This document shows positions 36,190-43,830 of a DNA stretch of 64,000 bases, one piece after another. The stretch spans positions 248,001-312,000 of the forward strand of contig CAVYGM010000011.1 of assembly GCA_963768025.1 (NCBI GenBank). The letters are read 5' to 3'. This DNA comes from CAVYGM01 sp963768025. Lineage in GTDB: Bacteria > Bacteroidota > Bacteroidia > Cytophagales > Spirosomataceae. A program made the position numbers and the translations under genes. Below the pieces are notes generated by a model. It was given only the letters and a program-made list of their open reading frames with translations. It did not search any database and was not told the DNA's origin. Within the stretch, counting starts at the first letter, position 1. Every line of letters starts with the position of its first letter.

Positions 36190-37922
36190 ATGACCAACCA
36201 AGAAACCATATCCATTCCCGAACGCCACCTTCGGCCATTTATCGGGGAGGAGTTTATACTTACCAATTGGGAAGATTTACAGCCCCTATTTGAAAACCTC
36301 AAAAACCGGGAAATCAACAGTCTGGCCGATTTGCGGCAGTGGTTTATTGACCGCAGCGAGCTGGAATCCTACCTTTCCGAAAACTTCGCCTGGCGGTACA
36401 TTCGTCAAACCTGTGACACCGCCAATGAAGAACTGATTCAATCTTTGCAGTTTTTTATTACGCAAATCCAGCCTCAGCTGGCCGTATTCGGCAACGATCT
36501 GGACAAAAAAGCGGCCGAAAGTGCCTACCTGAAAGAGTTGACCGATCAGGGGTTCGACATCACCATCCGTGGGATGATGAAAGCCATTGAGATATTTCGT
36601 GAGGAAAATGTACCCCTGCAAACGCAACTCCAAACCGAAGAACGAAAGTACGGAGCCATTGCCGGCGCCATGACGGTGAGTGCTCGATGGCGAGGAAATG
36701 ACCCTGCAAAAAGCGGCTGATCGCTTGCAGGATACTGACCGGACCGTGCGTGAAGAAGCCTGGCGAGCTATAAGCGGGCGTCGGTACCAGGATCACGACA
36801 AGCTGGATGAACTACTTGATTTATTAGTGAAGCTCCGCGATCAGGTAGGTCGAAATGCGGGTTTTGCCAATTACCGTGACTATATGTTTGCGGCTATGGG
36901 ACGCTTTGATTATACCCCGCAGGACTGCTTTGAGTTCCACGAATCGGTGCGCGAGGCGGTGGTACCTTTGCTGAACGACATGGCACAGGCCCGGAAGGCA
37001 TCCCTGCAAGTGGATACCCTGCGTCCCTGGGACTTTAAGGTAGACCCGCAGGGGCGTCCCCCGCTGAAACCGTTCAGTACGGGCGAAGAACTGCTCGAAA
37101 AAACCATCCGATGCTTCACCCGGCTTGACCCGTTCCTGGGCGATTGTCTGCGTATCATGAAGACCATGGGACATCTGGACCTGGAATCGCGCAAGGGCAA
37201 GGCCCCCGGCGGGTACAATTACCCACTGGACGAAATAGGCGTGCCCGTTTATTTTTATGAACGCTACCTCCAACCTGCGCGACATGGTGACGCTTCTGCA
37301 CGAAGGCGGCCATGCTGTCCACTCCCTGCTTACCCGCGATTTGACCCTAAATACCTTTAAACATCCCCCCTCCGAAGTTGCCGAGCTAGCTTCCATGTCT
37401 ATGGAGTTGCTCACCATGGACTACTGGGATGAGTTTTTTGACAACGCCGAAGACCTCCGTCGGGCCAAAATCCAGCATCTCGAATCTATCATCGAAACGT
37501 TGCCGTGGGTCGCTACCATTGATAAATTTCAGCATCGAATGTACGAACATCCCGACCACACGGCGGAGCATCGGTCCGTAGCCTGGGTGAGTATCTATCA
37601 GGAATTCAACGATTCGGTAACGGACTGGACAGCGCTGGAAGGATTCCGGGCGTCCCTTTGGCAAAAGCAGTTGCACATATTCGAGGTACCCTTCTATTAT
37701 ATCGAATACGGAATTGCTCAGCTGGGGGCTATCGGTGTCTGGAAAAACTACCGCGAAAATCCCGAGGCAGGTTTGAAAGGCTACCTGGATGCTCTGAAAT
37801 TGGGCTATACGGCTCCCATAGGCACTATATACGAGGCGGCCCGTGTCCCCTTTGACTTTTCCAAAAAGAACATCACGGAGCTAATTAGCTTTGTCAAAGA
37901 AGAGCTGGATGCACTGCGATGA
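36190..37922 (+). pseudogene. M3-family oligoendopeptidase with two frameshifts
   Basis: About 576 residues if repaired, normal for pepF-like M3 metallopeptidases that degrade short peptides in the cytoplasm. N-terminal part SIPERHLRPFIGEEFILTNW; middle EEMTLQKAADRLQDTDRTVR; the zinc site MVTLLHEGGHAVHSLL (His-Glu-x-x-His) and the third-ligand Glu region ASMSMELLTMDYW. Frame breaks: after AIAGAMTV at about 36683 (one extra base), and after DEIGVP at about 37247 (an extra G before TTTATTTTTATG). The span is 3n+2, as two insertions predict. A 10-base sequence ACCAACCAAG is duplicated around the start codon (36170-36179 and 36193-36202). Confidence 0.85.
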
Positions 37923-38098
37923 TAGCCGAAGTATGGATTTTTATCAATGTGAGCATGTTGTTGTCCGACAAAACCATCCCACTGAGAGAAAATGTTACTT
38001 ATTCATAAAAATGAAGTACTTATTTTTTTTGTTAGTGATGAAACATAGTATTTTTTGACTACCTTAGCATCTTAATAATGGTGTGGATATATGTCATT

Positions 38099-38134
38099 AC
38101 AGCCCGGTTGCGCTTGCGACCGGGCTGTTTTTTT
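38099..38134 (+). terminator. Factor-independent terminator
   Basis: Perfect 10-bp arms ACAGCCCGGT (38099-38108) and ACCGGGCTGT (38119-38128), run of seven T ending at 38134. It is 177 bases after the M3 peptidase stop codon and could end that transcript or a short RNA of its own. Confidence 0.8.
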
Positions 38135-38227
38135 GTTGGGGATAATGGATCCCTGGTCATGGATTTACGAGCGCAGGAGTCGGCCTCATAAAGAGTCGCC
38201 GTAACGATTTTTGGAGCCTTTGGCAAT

Positions 38228-38260
38228 AAAAAAAACCTCGCTTACAAATTGTAAACGAGG
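38228..38260 (-). terminator. Terminator of tRNA-Gln
   Basis: On the minus strand, CCTCGTTTACAA pairs with TTGTAAGCGAGG (one mismatch) and is followed by eight T. It lies directly 3' of the tRNA. Confidence 0.8.
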
Positions 38261-38276
38261 CTTTCGATGCATTTTG

Positions 38277-38347
38277 TTGGCGGGCAAGGATTCGAACCCT
38301 GACTAAGAGAACCAAAATCTCCTGTGCTACCTTTACACCACCTGCCA
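38277..38347 (-). tRNA. tRNA-Gln (anticodon TTG)
   Basis: Read on the minus strand: acceptor TGGCAGG; short D stem GTG/CAC with loop TAAAGGTAG; anticodon stem GGAGA/TCTCT around loop TTTTGGT (anticodon TTG, reads CAA); four-base variable loop; T stem CAGGG/CCTTG with loop TTCGAAT; 3' acceptor CCCGCCA plus discriminator A. CCA is not encoded. The acceptor stem has one A-C mismatch at the 5-68 pair. Confidence 0.95.
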
Positions 38348-38412
38348 ATTCTAAAATGGTGGTGCAAAAGTAAGACGTTTGGATACGTATGTCAAGTATT
38401 CCTGAAAAAAAA

Positions 38413-39288
38413 TTAAATACCGGCGGTTTCTACTCCTGCTGAAATCTTCTTTACTAACCCTTGCAGTACCTTACCGGGTCCACACTCGATAAACATACTC
38501 GCCCCATTAGTAACCATATTCTCAACCGACTGCGTCCACCGGACGGGTGCGGTAAGCTGAGCAATGAGATTGACTTTGATCGTTTCCAGATCGGACGAAG
38601 GCAGGGCTGTTACGTTCTGATAAATGGGGCAGCGGGGGGTCTGAAAGGGCGTTTGGTCAATGGCCTGCGCAAGTTCTTCGCGGGCGGGTTCCATGAGCGG
38701 CGAGTGGAAAGCCCCTCCTACCTGTAAAACCAGCGCACGCTTAGCTCCGGCTTCTTTGAGTTTCTCGCAGGCGATCGTGATTCCCTCCACGCTTCCCGAT
38801 ATGACCACCTGCCCTGGACAGTTGTAGTTGGCCGGTACTACTATCTCATCCTGTATGGAAGCGCATATTTCCTCGATCAGGGCATCGCTCAGTCCGAGGA
38901 TGGCGGCCATGGTGGACGGTTGGAGTTCGCAAGCCTTCTGCATGGCCTCGGCGCGCTTAGAGACAAGTTTAAGCCCATCTTCGAAAGTCAACCCTCCGGC
39001 GGCTACCAGGGCCGAAAATTCGCCAAGAGAGTGACCCGCTACCATATCGGGGGCAAAGTCAGTGGCTACCATAGCCATCGCCACTGAGTGCAGGAAAATG
39101 GCGGGCTGGGTTACGTTGGTTTGTTTGAGTTCCTCATCGGTACCTTCAAACATAATTTTAATAAGGTCGAAACCGAGAATCTCATTGGCCTGGTCGAACA
39201 AAGCTTTGGCCTGCGAGGAAGATTGGTATAGGTCGGCTCCCATGCCTTTAAATTGGGAACCCTGACCCGGAAATACGTATGCTTTCAT
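38413..39288 (-). CDS. fabD: Malonyl-CoA:ACP transacylase
   Basis: 291 residues from the ATG at 39288 (KAYVFPGQGSQFKGMG follows). Loads malonyl groups onto acyl carrier protein for fatty acid synthesis, cytoplasmic. Motifs: VFPGQGSQ at the N-terminus, catalytic GHSLGEFSALVAAGGL with the nucleophilic Ser, GGAFHSPLM with the catalytic His, and IYQNVTALP / SMFIECGPGKVLQGLVKK at the end. A single gene here, without other fab genes next to it; the DCC and sorting-domain genes lie upstream on the same strand, 130 bases away. Confidence 0.96.
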   Translation of the reverse strand: MKAYVFPGQGSQFKGMGADLYQSSSQAKALFDQANEILGFDLIKIMFEGTDEELKQTNVTQPAIFLHSVAMAMVATDFAPDMVAGHSLGEFSALVAAGGLTFEDGLKLVSKRAEAMQKACELQPSTMAAILGLSDALIEEICASIQDEIVVPANYNCPGQVVISGSVEGITIACEKLKEAGAKRALVLQVGGAFHSPLMEPAREELAQAIDQTPFQTPRCPIYQNVTALPSSDLETIKVNLIAQLTAPVRWTQSVENMVTNGASMFIECGPGKVLQGLVKKISAGVETAGI

Positions 39289-39417
39289 AATCAAGGATAG
39301 AATGAGTGAATGAGGAAATAATAGAATATCGGGTTCTCCTTCCAGCGTGTGGAAAGAGAGACCGGGGCCAAATAAGCACTATTCTCTCATTCTATCAATG
39401 AATCTTTCTAAAATTGT

Positions 39418-39810
39418 TCAAAGAAAGCGCGCTTTCAATTCGGGGGTGGGCAGGCGGCACTCGGCCCGTTTGCCAAACCATCGGTAGCGGTTTTGGGCCA
39501 CCTGGGTGTAGATCCAGTCGCGGAAAGATCGGGGAATGATCTTGAATCCGTACAACAGCGACCACCCGCCCCCCAGTACTTTTACCACTTCCAGCACAGC
39601 GTCTGATTTTTGGTATAGCTGGCCGTTTTCATTTAGAAAAATAAAACTATCGTATTCGCCGGAAGGAAGCCCGTAGCGTCGGAGAGCATCCTCCCCGGCT
39701 TCGGATTGGAGCGAGGCGAAGGTTAGTTTTTTGTTTTTATCCCGGTCGATCAAAAAATTGACGGCACCGTTGCACAAATTACATACCCCGTCAAAATATA
39801 CCACATTCAT
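39418..39810 (-). CDS. DCC-family thiol-disulfide oxidoreductase-like protein (DUF393)
   Basis: 130 residues. N-terminal VVYFDGVCNLCNGAVNFLIDRDK holds the D-G-V-C-x-L-C motif that names the DCC family; TFASLQSEAGEDALRRYGLP and a C-terminal RYRWFGKRAECRLPTPELKARFL complete it. Thioredoxin-like redox activity is predicted from the two cysteines but unproven. Its ATG shares one base with the TGA stop of the upstream sorting-domain gene (TGATG at 39808-39812), so translation is probably coupled; whether the two act together is unknown. Confidence 0.88.
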   Translation of the reverse strand: MNVVYFDGVCNLCNGAVNFLIDRDKNKKLTFASLQSEAGEDALRRYGLPSGEYDSFIFLNENGQLYQKSDAVLEVVKVLGGGWSLLYGFKIIPRSFRDWIYTQVAQNRYRWFGKRAECRLPTPELKARFL

Positions 39811-42704
39811 CAGCGTAGCAATTGGATCCAGCCCTTGAACACCACGGGTGCCCCGGTTGGCTGTACGGATTGGAACGTCACCGTAGCCTCATAGTAGTAC
39901 TGGCCAGCCGCAAGGTCTTTTCCGTCACTCGACCTTCCATCCCAATTGATACCGATGTCCGTAGTTTCGAATACCTTCACACCCCATCGGTTGTACACCA
40001 CGAACCTCACACTTTCCACGAAGGTAGGGCATCGTAGCGGCGTGAACAGGTCGTTGACGCCATCTCCGTTGGGTGTAAATACATTGGGTACCGCAAACTG
40101 CGGGCAGTTGTCTTTGCACACGATGTTGCTCGGCGCACTCTCATTCCCGTAGCGGTTGACGGCCGTAACGTAGTAGCATCCCGCAAAAGAGCTCAGCCCG
40201 GTATGGGCATACGTAGTAGCGGGTGGGGTCGGGGGAGGTACGATCGAAGTCAGCAAAGTAGGTTTCTCATCGGCAAAGCGGGCGTAGTATATATTGTAGC
40301 CCACAATATTAGGGTCGCAGTCCTGTCCCTGGGCGTTTTTGGTCGGATATACCCACGAGAGGTTGTTGGTGAAAGTACTTTGATCGCAGTACGCATCGGG
40401 CTCAATTTGCGAGCAGTCCAGCGTGTCAATGCTCAGGACGGGTGGGCACGGCTTGATGGTATCAATGGGCGTCACGCACAGAATCTGCGATCTATTCAAC
40501 AACACCGCCGGTTTGATACGGTCGTTGTTGTAGGTACCTACGGTTTCTACCTTATAACAATACGTAGAATCAGCCGACAGCGCAATGGTGGTCGTTCCGT
40601 CCAGAGCAAAGCGGTCGGTGCCGTCATCAAGATAGTTGAACGTTTCGGGACCTTGTACCGCCACTTCGGCAATCTGGTTGAAGGTACCGGGCCTACCCCG
40701 CACTTCGCGGTACACGCGGTGGCGCTGGTTGGTATTCATCCAGGGAACATTGGCCGTCCATTCCAGGCGTACCTGCCGCGATTGGGCCCTTCCCTGTTCC
40801 AGCCTAACACTGCTTGCGGGTTCACTGGTGTCCAGTTTGGTCAGAACGCCATTGTCCGTGAAGTAGTATTCCAACTGGTACCGGTAGGCATTCTGGGTTG
40901 TATTCAGGTTGCGATCGATAAACAGGGTATCGGGTTTGCCGGGTTCCAATTGGGTGTTGATGGTAGTTACCAGGCTGAAATTGGTGCCATTCAGTCCGGT
41001 GGCGCGGTACAGTCGGTACTGCGAAGGCCCTTGCAGCTGGGATGGTTCTAGTCCGATGGGCCGCGTCCACTTCACCGTGATCACTCCTCTGGTTTGGCTC
41101 GTCGAATCCACTGTCACGTTCGTAATAACGGGTACTAATAGGGGCAGGTCCAGACAGAATTCTGCGGACGGCAAGCTGCTGCCGCCGCCATTCAGGTAGC
41201 CAGGCTCATTGATGCTGGCACCCGGACGAGGGAATTCTACCACGAGGCGGTAGCTATATTTCACTCCCCGTCGTAGTCCCTGGTTGCTATTATTGTCTAA
41301 AAAGGTGGAGGTACCTACGGGCACCCGACCGATTTCCACGTAGCCGAGCGTAACGGGCAAGCCAGGCTGACAGGCGTCGGCTTCGTAATTGGAACATCCT
41401 TCTTTTCGGTAAATAACTACCTGCGCACCGGGTACCTGGCATTGGTAGGAGTTCCAGGTGAGGTTGAACGCCCGCCCCGAGGCATCGGTGGTAGGCCGTG
41501 CCTGCAGATTCTGCGGTCGTGGTCCGTAGACTTTAATTCGGAAGGTCTTGATGTCCACCAGTTTTCGGAACAGGCTGGGGTTCGGGAAGCCGGGGCCGGG
41601 ATTGTCCTCCACTTTGAAGAGTACATCGTACGGCTCGAACCGGATATGATCACAGCTGGTTTGCCAGCGGAACACCCCTCCGGCTTGTCCCAGCGGATTG
41701 GGTTGATTGGCGATGAATTGCGCTACCTGCGGGTCAATCAGGTCGGTGCGGTATACCCCGCCACTGGTAGTAAGAATAAGTCGGTCGCCGTTTTTGTCGG
41801 TTGCTCTAATGACCTGTTGGATCAGGGTACCTGCCTCCACGCATAGGTCCGGAATGGAGTCCAGTCGCGGTCGGTCGTTGCGGGCTTCCACCACTATAAT
41901 CTGCATATCGCGGACAATCTCCCCGATTTTGATCCCATTGCGCCATTCTTCCACCACAAAGGCCACGTTATAAAAGCCCGGTACGGAGGGAGCATCCCAC
42001 ACCAAGTCGCCGGTGAAGGGGTCCATACTAAACGTAGAGGGTAGGTTGCCGTTCTCGGTGGGCCCGGTGGGTTGTACCTTGTTGGGGTCTACGTACTGCA
42101 AATTGGTTCCATTGGCACGACCTTCCTGCCCCTGCTGGGGAATTACCAGCCGGTAGGCCAGGCTGTCGCCGTCGGCATCATATGCACCGGGATTGTGGAT
42201 ATACCGCTGTCCCACGGCGGCGAGGTCAATGGGGGCATTCAACAAAACGGGCGTCCGGTTCAGACCCAGGCTGGCATTGATGACCAAAATACTTTTTACA
42301 TAAAAACTAAGCTCCTGAGTGGGAGGAGGACCGATGTTCAGTACGTTATTATTCCGCTTATCAAGGTTGGTAGAGATCGTAAACCGACCCGGAGCAGGGA
42401 AGGTATAAGTAAAGGTGTACTCGTTACGCGTGGTGTTGTTGCCAATGTCGGCGATGGGTACTTTACGGGGAACGGTAATAGGCCCCACGTCTCCGATGAA
42501 AAACTTTACGTCCACTTGGGCGTCGGCAGCCGGCTTGCCATTCTGCATATCAAAATAACCCGTGAAAGTGATTTCATAAGTCAGGGAGGTAGTGGATATC
42601 CGTTTAGCGGTAATTTCTCCGGCCCGTACGTGCGTAGCTTGGGCACTGTAACCGGATAAAGCAAGTAGTAAAAAAAAGAATATAGAACGTATAAGTAGGC
42701 GCAT
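39810..42704 (-). CDS. Large secreted protein with gliding-motility (T9SS type B) C-terminal sorting domain
   Basis: 964 residues. Signal peptide (RLLIRSIFFFLLLALSGYSAQATHVRAG). The body has several immunoglobulin/fibronectin-like modules (for example IVNRYGNESAPSNIV-like strands near 850, and VPGFYNVAFVVEEWRNGIKI near 255) separated by proline-rich linkers. The last ~90 residues carry the type B sorting signature: VPNVFTPNGDGVNDLF, then VYNRWGVKVFETTDIGINWDG and DLAAGQYYYEATV. T9SS exports such proteins to the cell surface; type B cargo includes adhesins such as SprB. A role in surface attachment is inference. Overlaps the DCC gene by one base. Confidence 0.88.
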   Translation of the reverse strand: MRLLIRSIFFFLLLALSGYSAQATHVRAGEITAKRISTTSLTYEITFTGYFDMQNGKPAADAQVDVKFFIGDVGPITVPRKVPIADIGNNTTRNEYTFTYTFPAPGRFTISTNLDKRNNNVLNIGPPPTQELSFYVKSILVINASLGLNRTPVLLNAPIDLAAVGQRYIHNPGAYDADGDSLAYRLVIPQQGQEGRANGTNLQYVDPNKVQPTGPTENGNLPSTFSMDPFTGDLVWDAPSVPGFYNVAFVVEEWRNGIKIGEIVRDMQIIVVEARNDRPRLDSIPDLCVEAGTLIQQVIRATDKNGDRLILTTSGGVYRTDLIDPQVAQFIANQPNPLGQAGGVFRWQTSCDHIRFEPYDVLFKVEDNPGPGFPNPSLFRKLVDIKTFRIKVYGPRPQNLQARPTTDASGRAFNLTWNSYQCQVPGAQVVIYRKEGCSNYEADACQPGLPVTLGYVEIGRVPVGTSTFLDNNSNQGLRRGVKYSYRLVVEFPRPGASINEPGYLNGGGSSLPSAEFCLDLPLLVPVITNVTVDSTSQTRGVITVKWTRPIGLEPSQLQGPSQYRLYRATGLNGTNFSLVTTINTQLEPGKPDTLFIDRNLNTTQNAYRYQLEYYFTDNGVLTKLDTSEPASSVRLEQGRAQSRQVRLEWTANVPWMNTNQRHRVYREVRGRPGTFNQIAEVAVQGPETFNYLDDGTDRFALDGTTTIALSADSTYCYKVETVGTYNNDRIKPAVLLNRSQILCVTPIDTIKPCPPVLSIDTLDCSQIEPDAYCDQSTFTNNLSWVYPTKNAQGQDCDPNIVGYNIYYARFADEKPTLLTSIVPPPTPPATTYAHTGLSSFAGCYYVTAVNRYGNESAPSNIVCKDNCPQFAVPNVFTPNGDGVNDLFTPLRCPTFVESVRFVVYNRWGVKVFETTDIGINWDGRSSDGKDLAAGQYYYEATVTFQSVQPTGAPVVFKGWIQLLR

Positions 42705-43007
42705 GAGGTTAGGGATGCTTATCGGTTTTAATATTACCTTGAACGAAAAAGGGGTGAAAAAATATGCATTTCTGTTTTCTAAAAGTGAATATACCCATTA
42801 AATCCAAAAACCTGTGTTCCTGACCAAATACAAACCAAACAAAAATTTTATACAAGCGGTTAGATTCAAAAAAACTTAAAATCATTATAAATAATAGGGT
42901 CTTGTGCAAAATAGGAAAGGTTTTATTGTGTTGGAATCGTTTGTCGTGTACCTTTGAAAAGGTATATTTTTCTCTATTTTTTGCACTAAATTCTAACGCG
43001 TTTTGCT
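42705..43007. other. Divergent AT-rich intergenic region upstream of sdhC
   Basis: 303 bases, very AT-rich, holding the sdh promoter (listed) and presumably the promoter of the leftward sorting-domain gene. A 66-codon minus-strand frame (42709-42909) shows no protein-like features. Confidence 0.4.
42925..42956 (+). promoter_or_regulatory. Promoter of the sdhCAB operon
   Basis: ATTG at 42925-42928 (one mismatch to TTTG), 20 bases, then TACCTTTG at 42949-42956, a perfect TAnnTTTG. Predicted start near 42963, leader about 45 bases. Confidence 0.6.
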
Positions 43008-43796
43008 ATGTCGTGGCTAACACAAACGTTATCAAGTTCCATTGGTAAAAAACTGATTATGGCTCTTACGGGCCTTTTTCTATGTACTTTCCTTATTGTC
43101 CATGTGATTGGAAATTTGCAGCTGTTCAGGTCTGATGAAGGTTTGGCCTTCAACACGTACACCGTATTTATGTCAACCAATCCGATCATCCGAACCATTT
43201 CCTATGGTTTGTATGCCTTTATACTCATTCATGCTTTTGATGGGTTGTATTTGGTATACAAAAACCGGCAGGCTCGTGGAAAGGTAGGATACGCTACAGT
43301 GAATAATCAAAGCACCTGGGCTAGCCGTAACATGGGCCTTCTGGGCACGATCCTGCTGGTGTATATAGTAGTACACATGGGCGACTTCTGGTACGAGTAC
43401 AAGTTTGGTTATATTCCCTTCAAAAAATATACCATTGACCTGGCTGAGGGAAATGTACTTAAAACAGAAGAAATGCCTGGGAGCTACACGCTAAGCGGAA
43501 AAATAGCCGAAACTATGGATGAGGCCAGTCTCACCAAGACGGTCATTGTCAAAGATCTGTACGTGCAGGCAGAGGAGTCTTTTTCCAATCCCCTGCTGGT
43601 ATTCTTCTACGTGCTGAGTATGGTGGCGGTATCGTTTCACCTTGTGCACGGCTTTCGAAGCGGCTTACAGACGTTGGGAGCTAATCACCCCAAGTACAAT
43701 CCTTTATTCAATTTTATCGGCGTGTGGATATTCGCAATTATTATCCCAATTGCCTTTGCAGCTATGCCGATCTATTTCTATTTCAAACAGTTGTAG
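43008..43796 (+). CDS. sdhC: Succinate dehydrogenase cytochrome b subunit (b558 type)
   Basis: 262 residues, five predicted membrane helices, the single-anchor b558 type found in Bacteroidota and Bacillus. Opening SSIGKKLIMALTGLFLCTFLIVHVIGNLQLF contains the first heme-ligand region (H in LIVHVIGN); further histidines in FILIHAFDGLYL, VVHMGDFWYEYK and VSFHLVHGFRSGLQTLG. It anchors SdhA and SdhB to the inner membrane and passes electrons to menaquinone. First gene of sdhCAB, 34 bases before sdhA. Confidence 0.94.
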   Translation: MSWLTQTLSSSIGKKLIMALTGLFLCTFLIVHVIGNLQLFRSDEGLAFNTYTVFMSTNPIIRTISYGLYAFILIHAFDGLYLVYKNRQARGKVGYATVNNQSTWASRNMGLLGTILLVYIVVHMGDFWYEYKFGYIPFKKYTIDLAEGNVLKTEEMPGSYTLSGKIAETMDEASLTKTVIVKDLYVQAEESFSNPLLVFFYVLSMVAVSFHLVHGFRSGLQTLGANHPKYNPLFNFIGVWIFAIIIPIAFAAMPIYFYFKQL

Positions 43797-43830
43797 TAAA
43801 AATTCATTGATTAATTAAACCCTGCACTAT

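Larger units (their letters stand above)
37923..38276. other. Intergenic region with candidate small RNA and two terminators
   Basis: 354 bases between the M3 peptidase and tRNA-Gln. AT-rich left part with TTTG (38028-38031) and TATTTTTTG (38049-38057). It is followed by a strong plus-strand terminator (38099-38134) and the tRNA's minus-strand terminator. No convincing protein-coding frame. Confidence 0.4.

Noticed and set aside
42709..42909. 66-codon minus-strand frame in the sdhC upstream gap
   Set aside because: Phe/Ile/Lys-rich translation expected from AT-rich DNA; no start context or motif.
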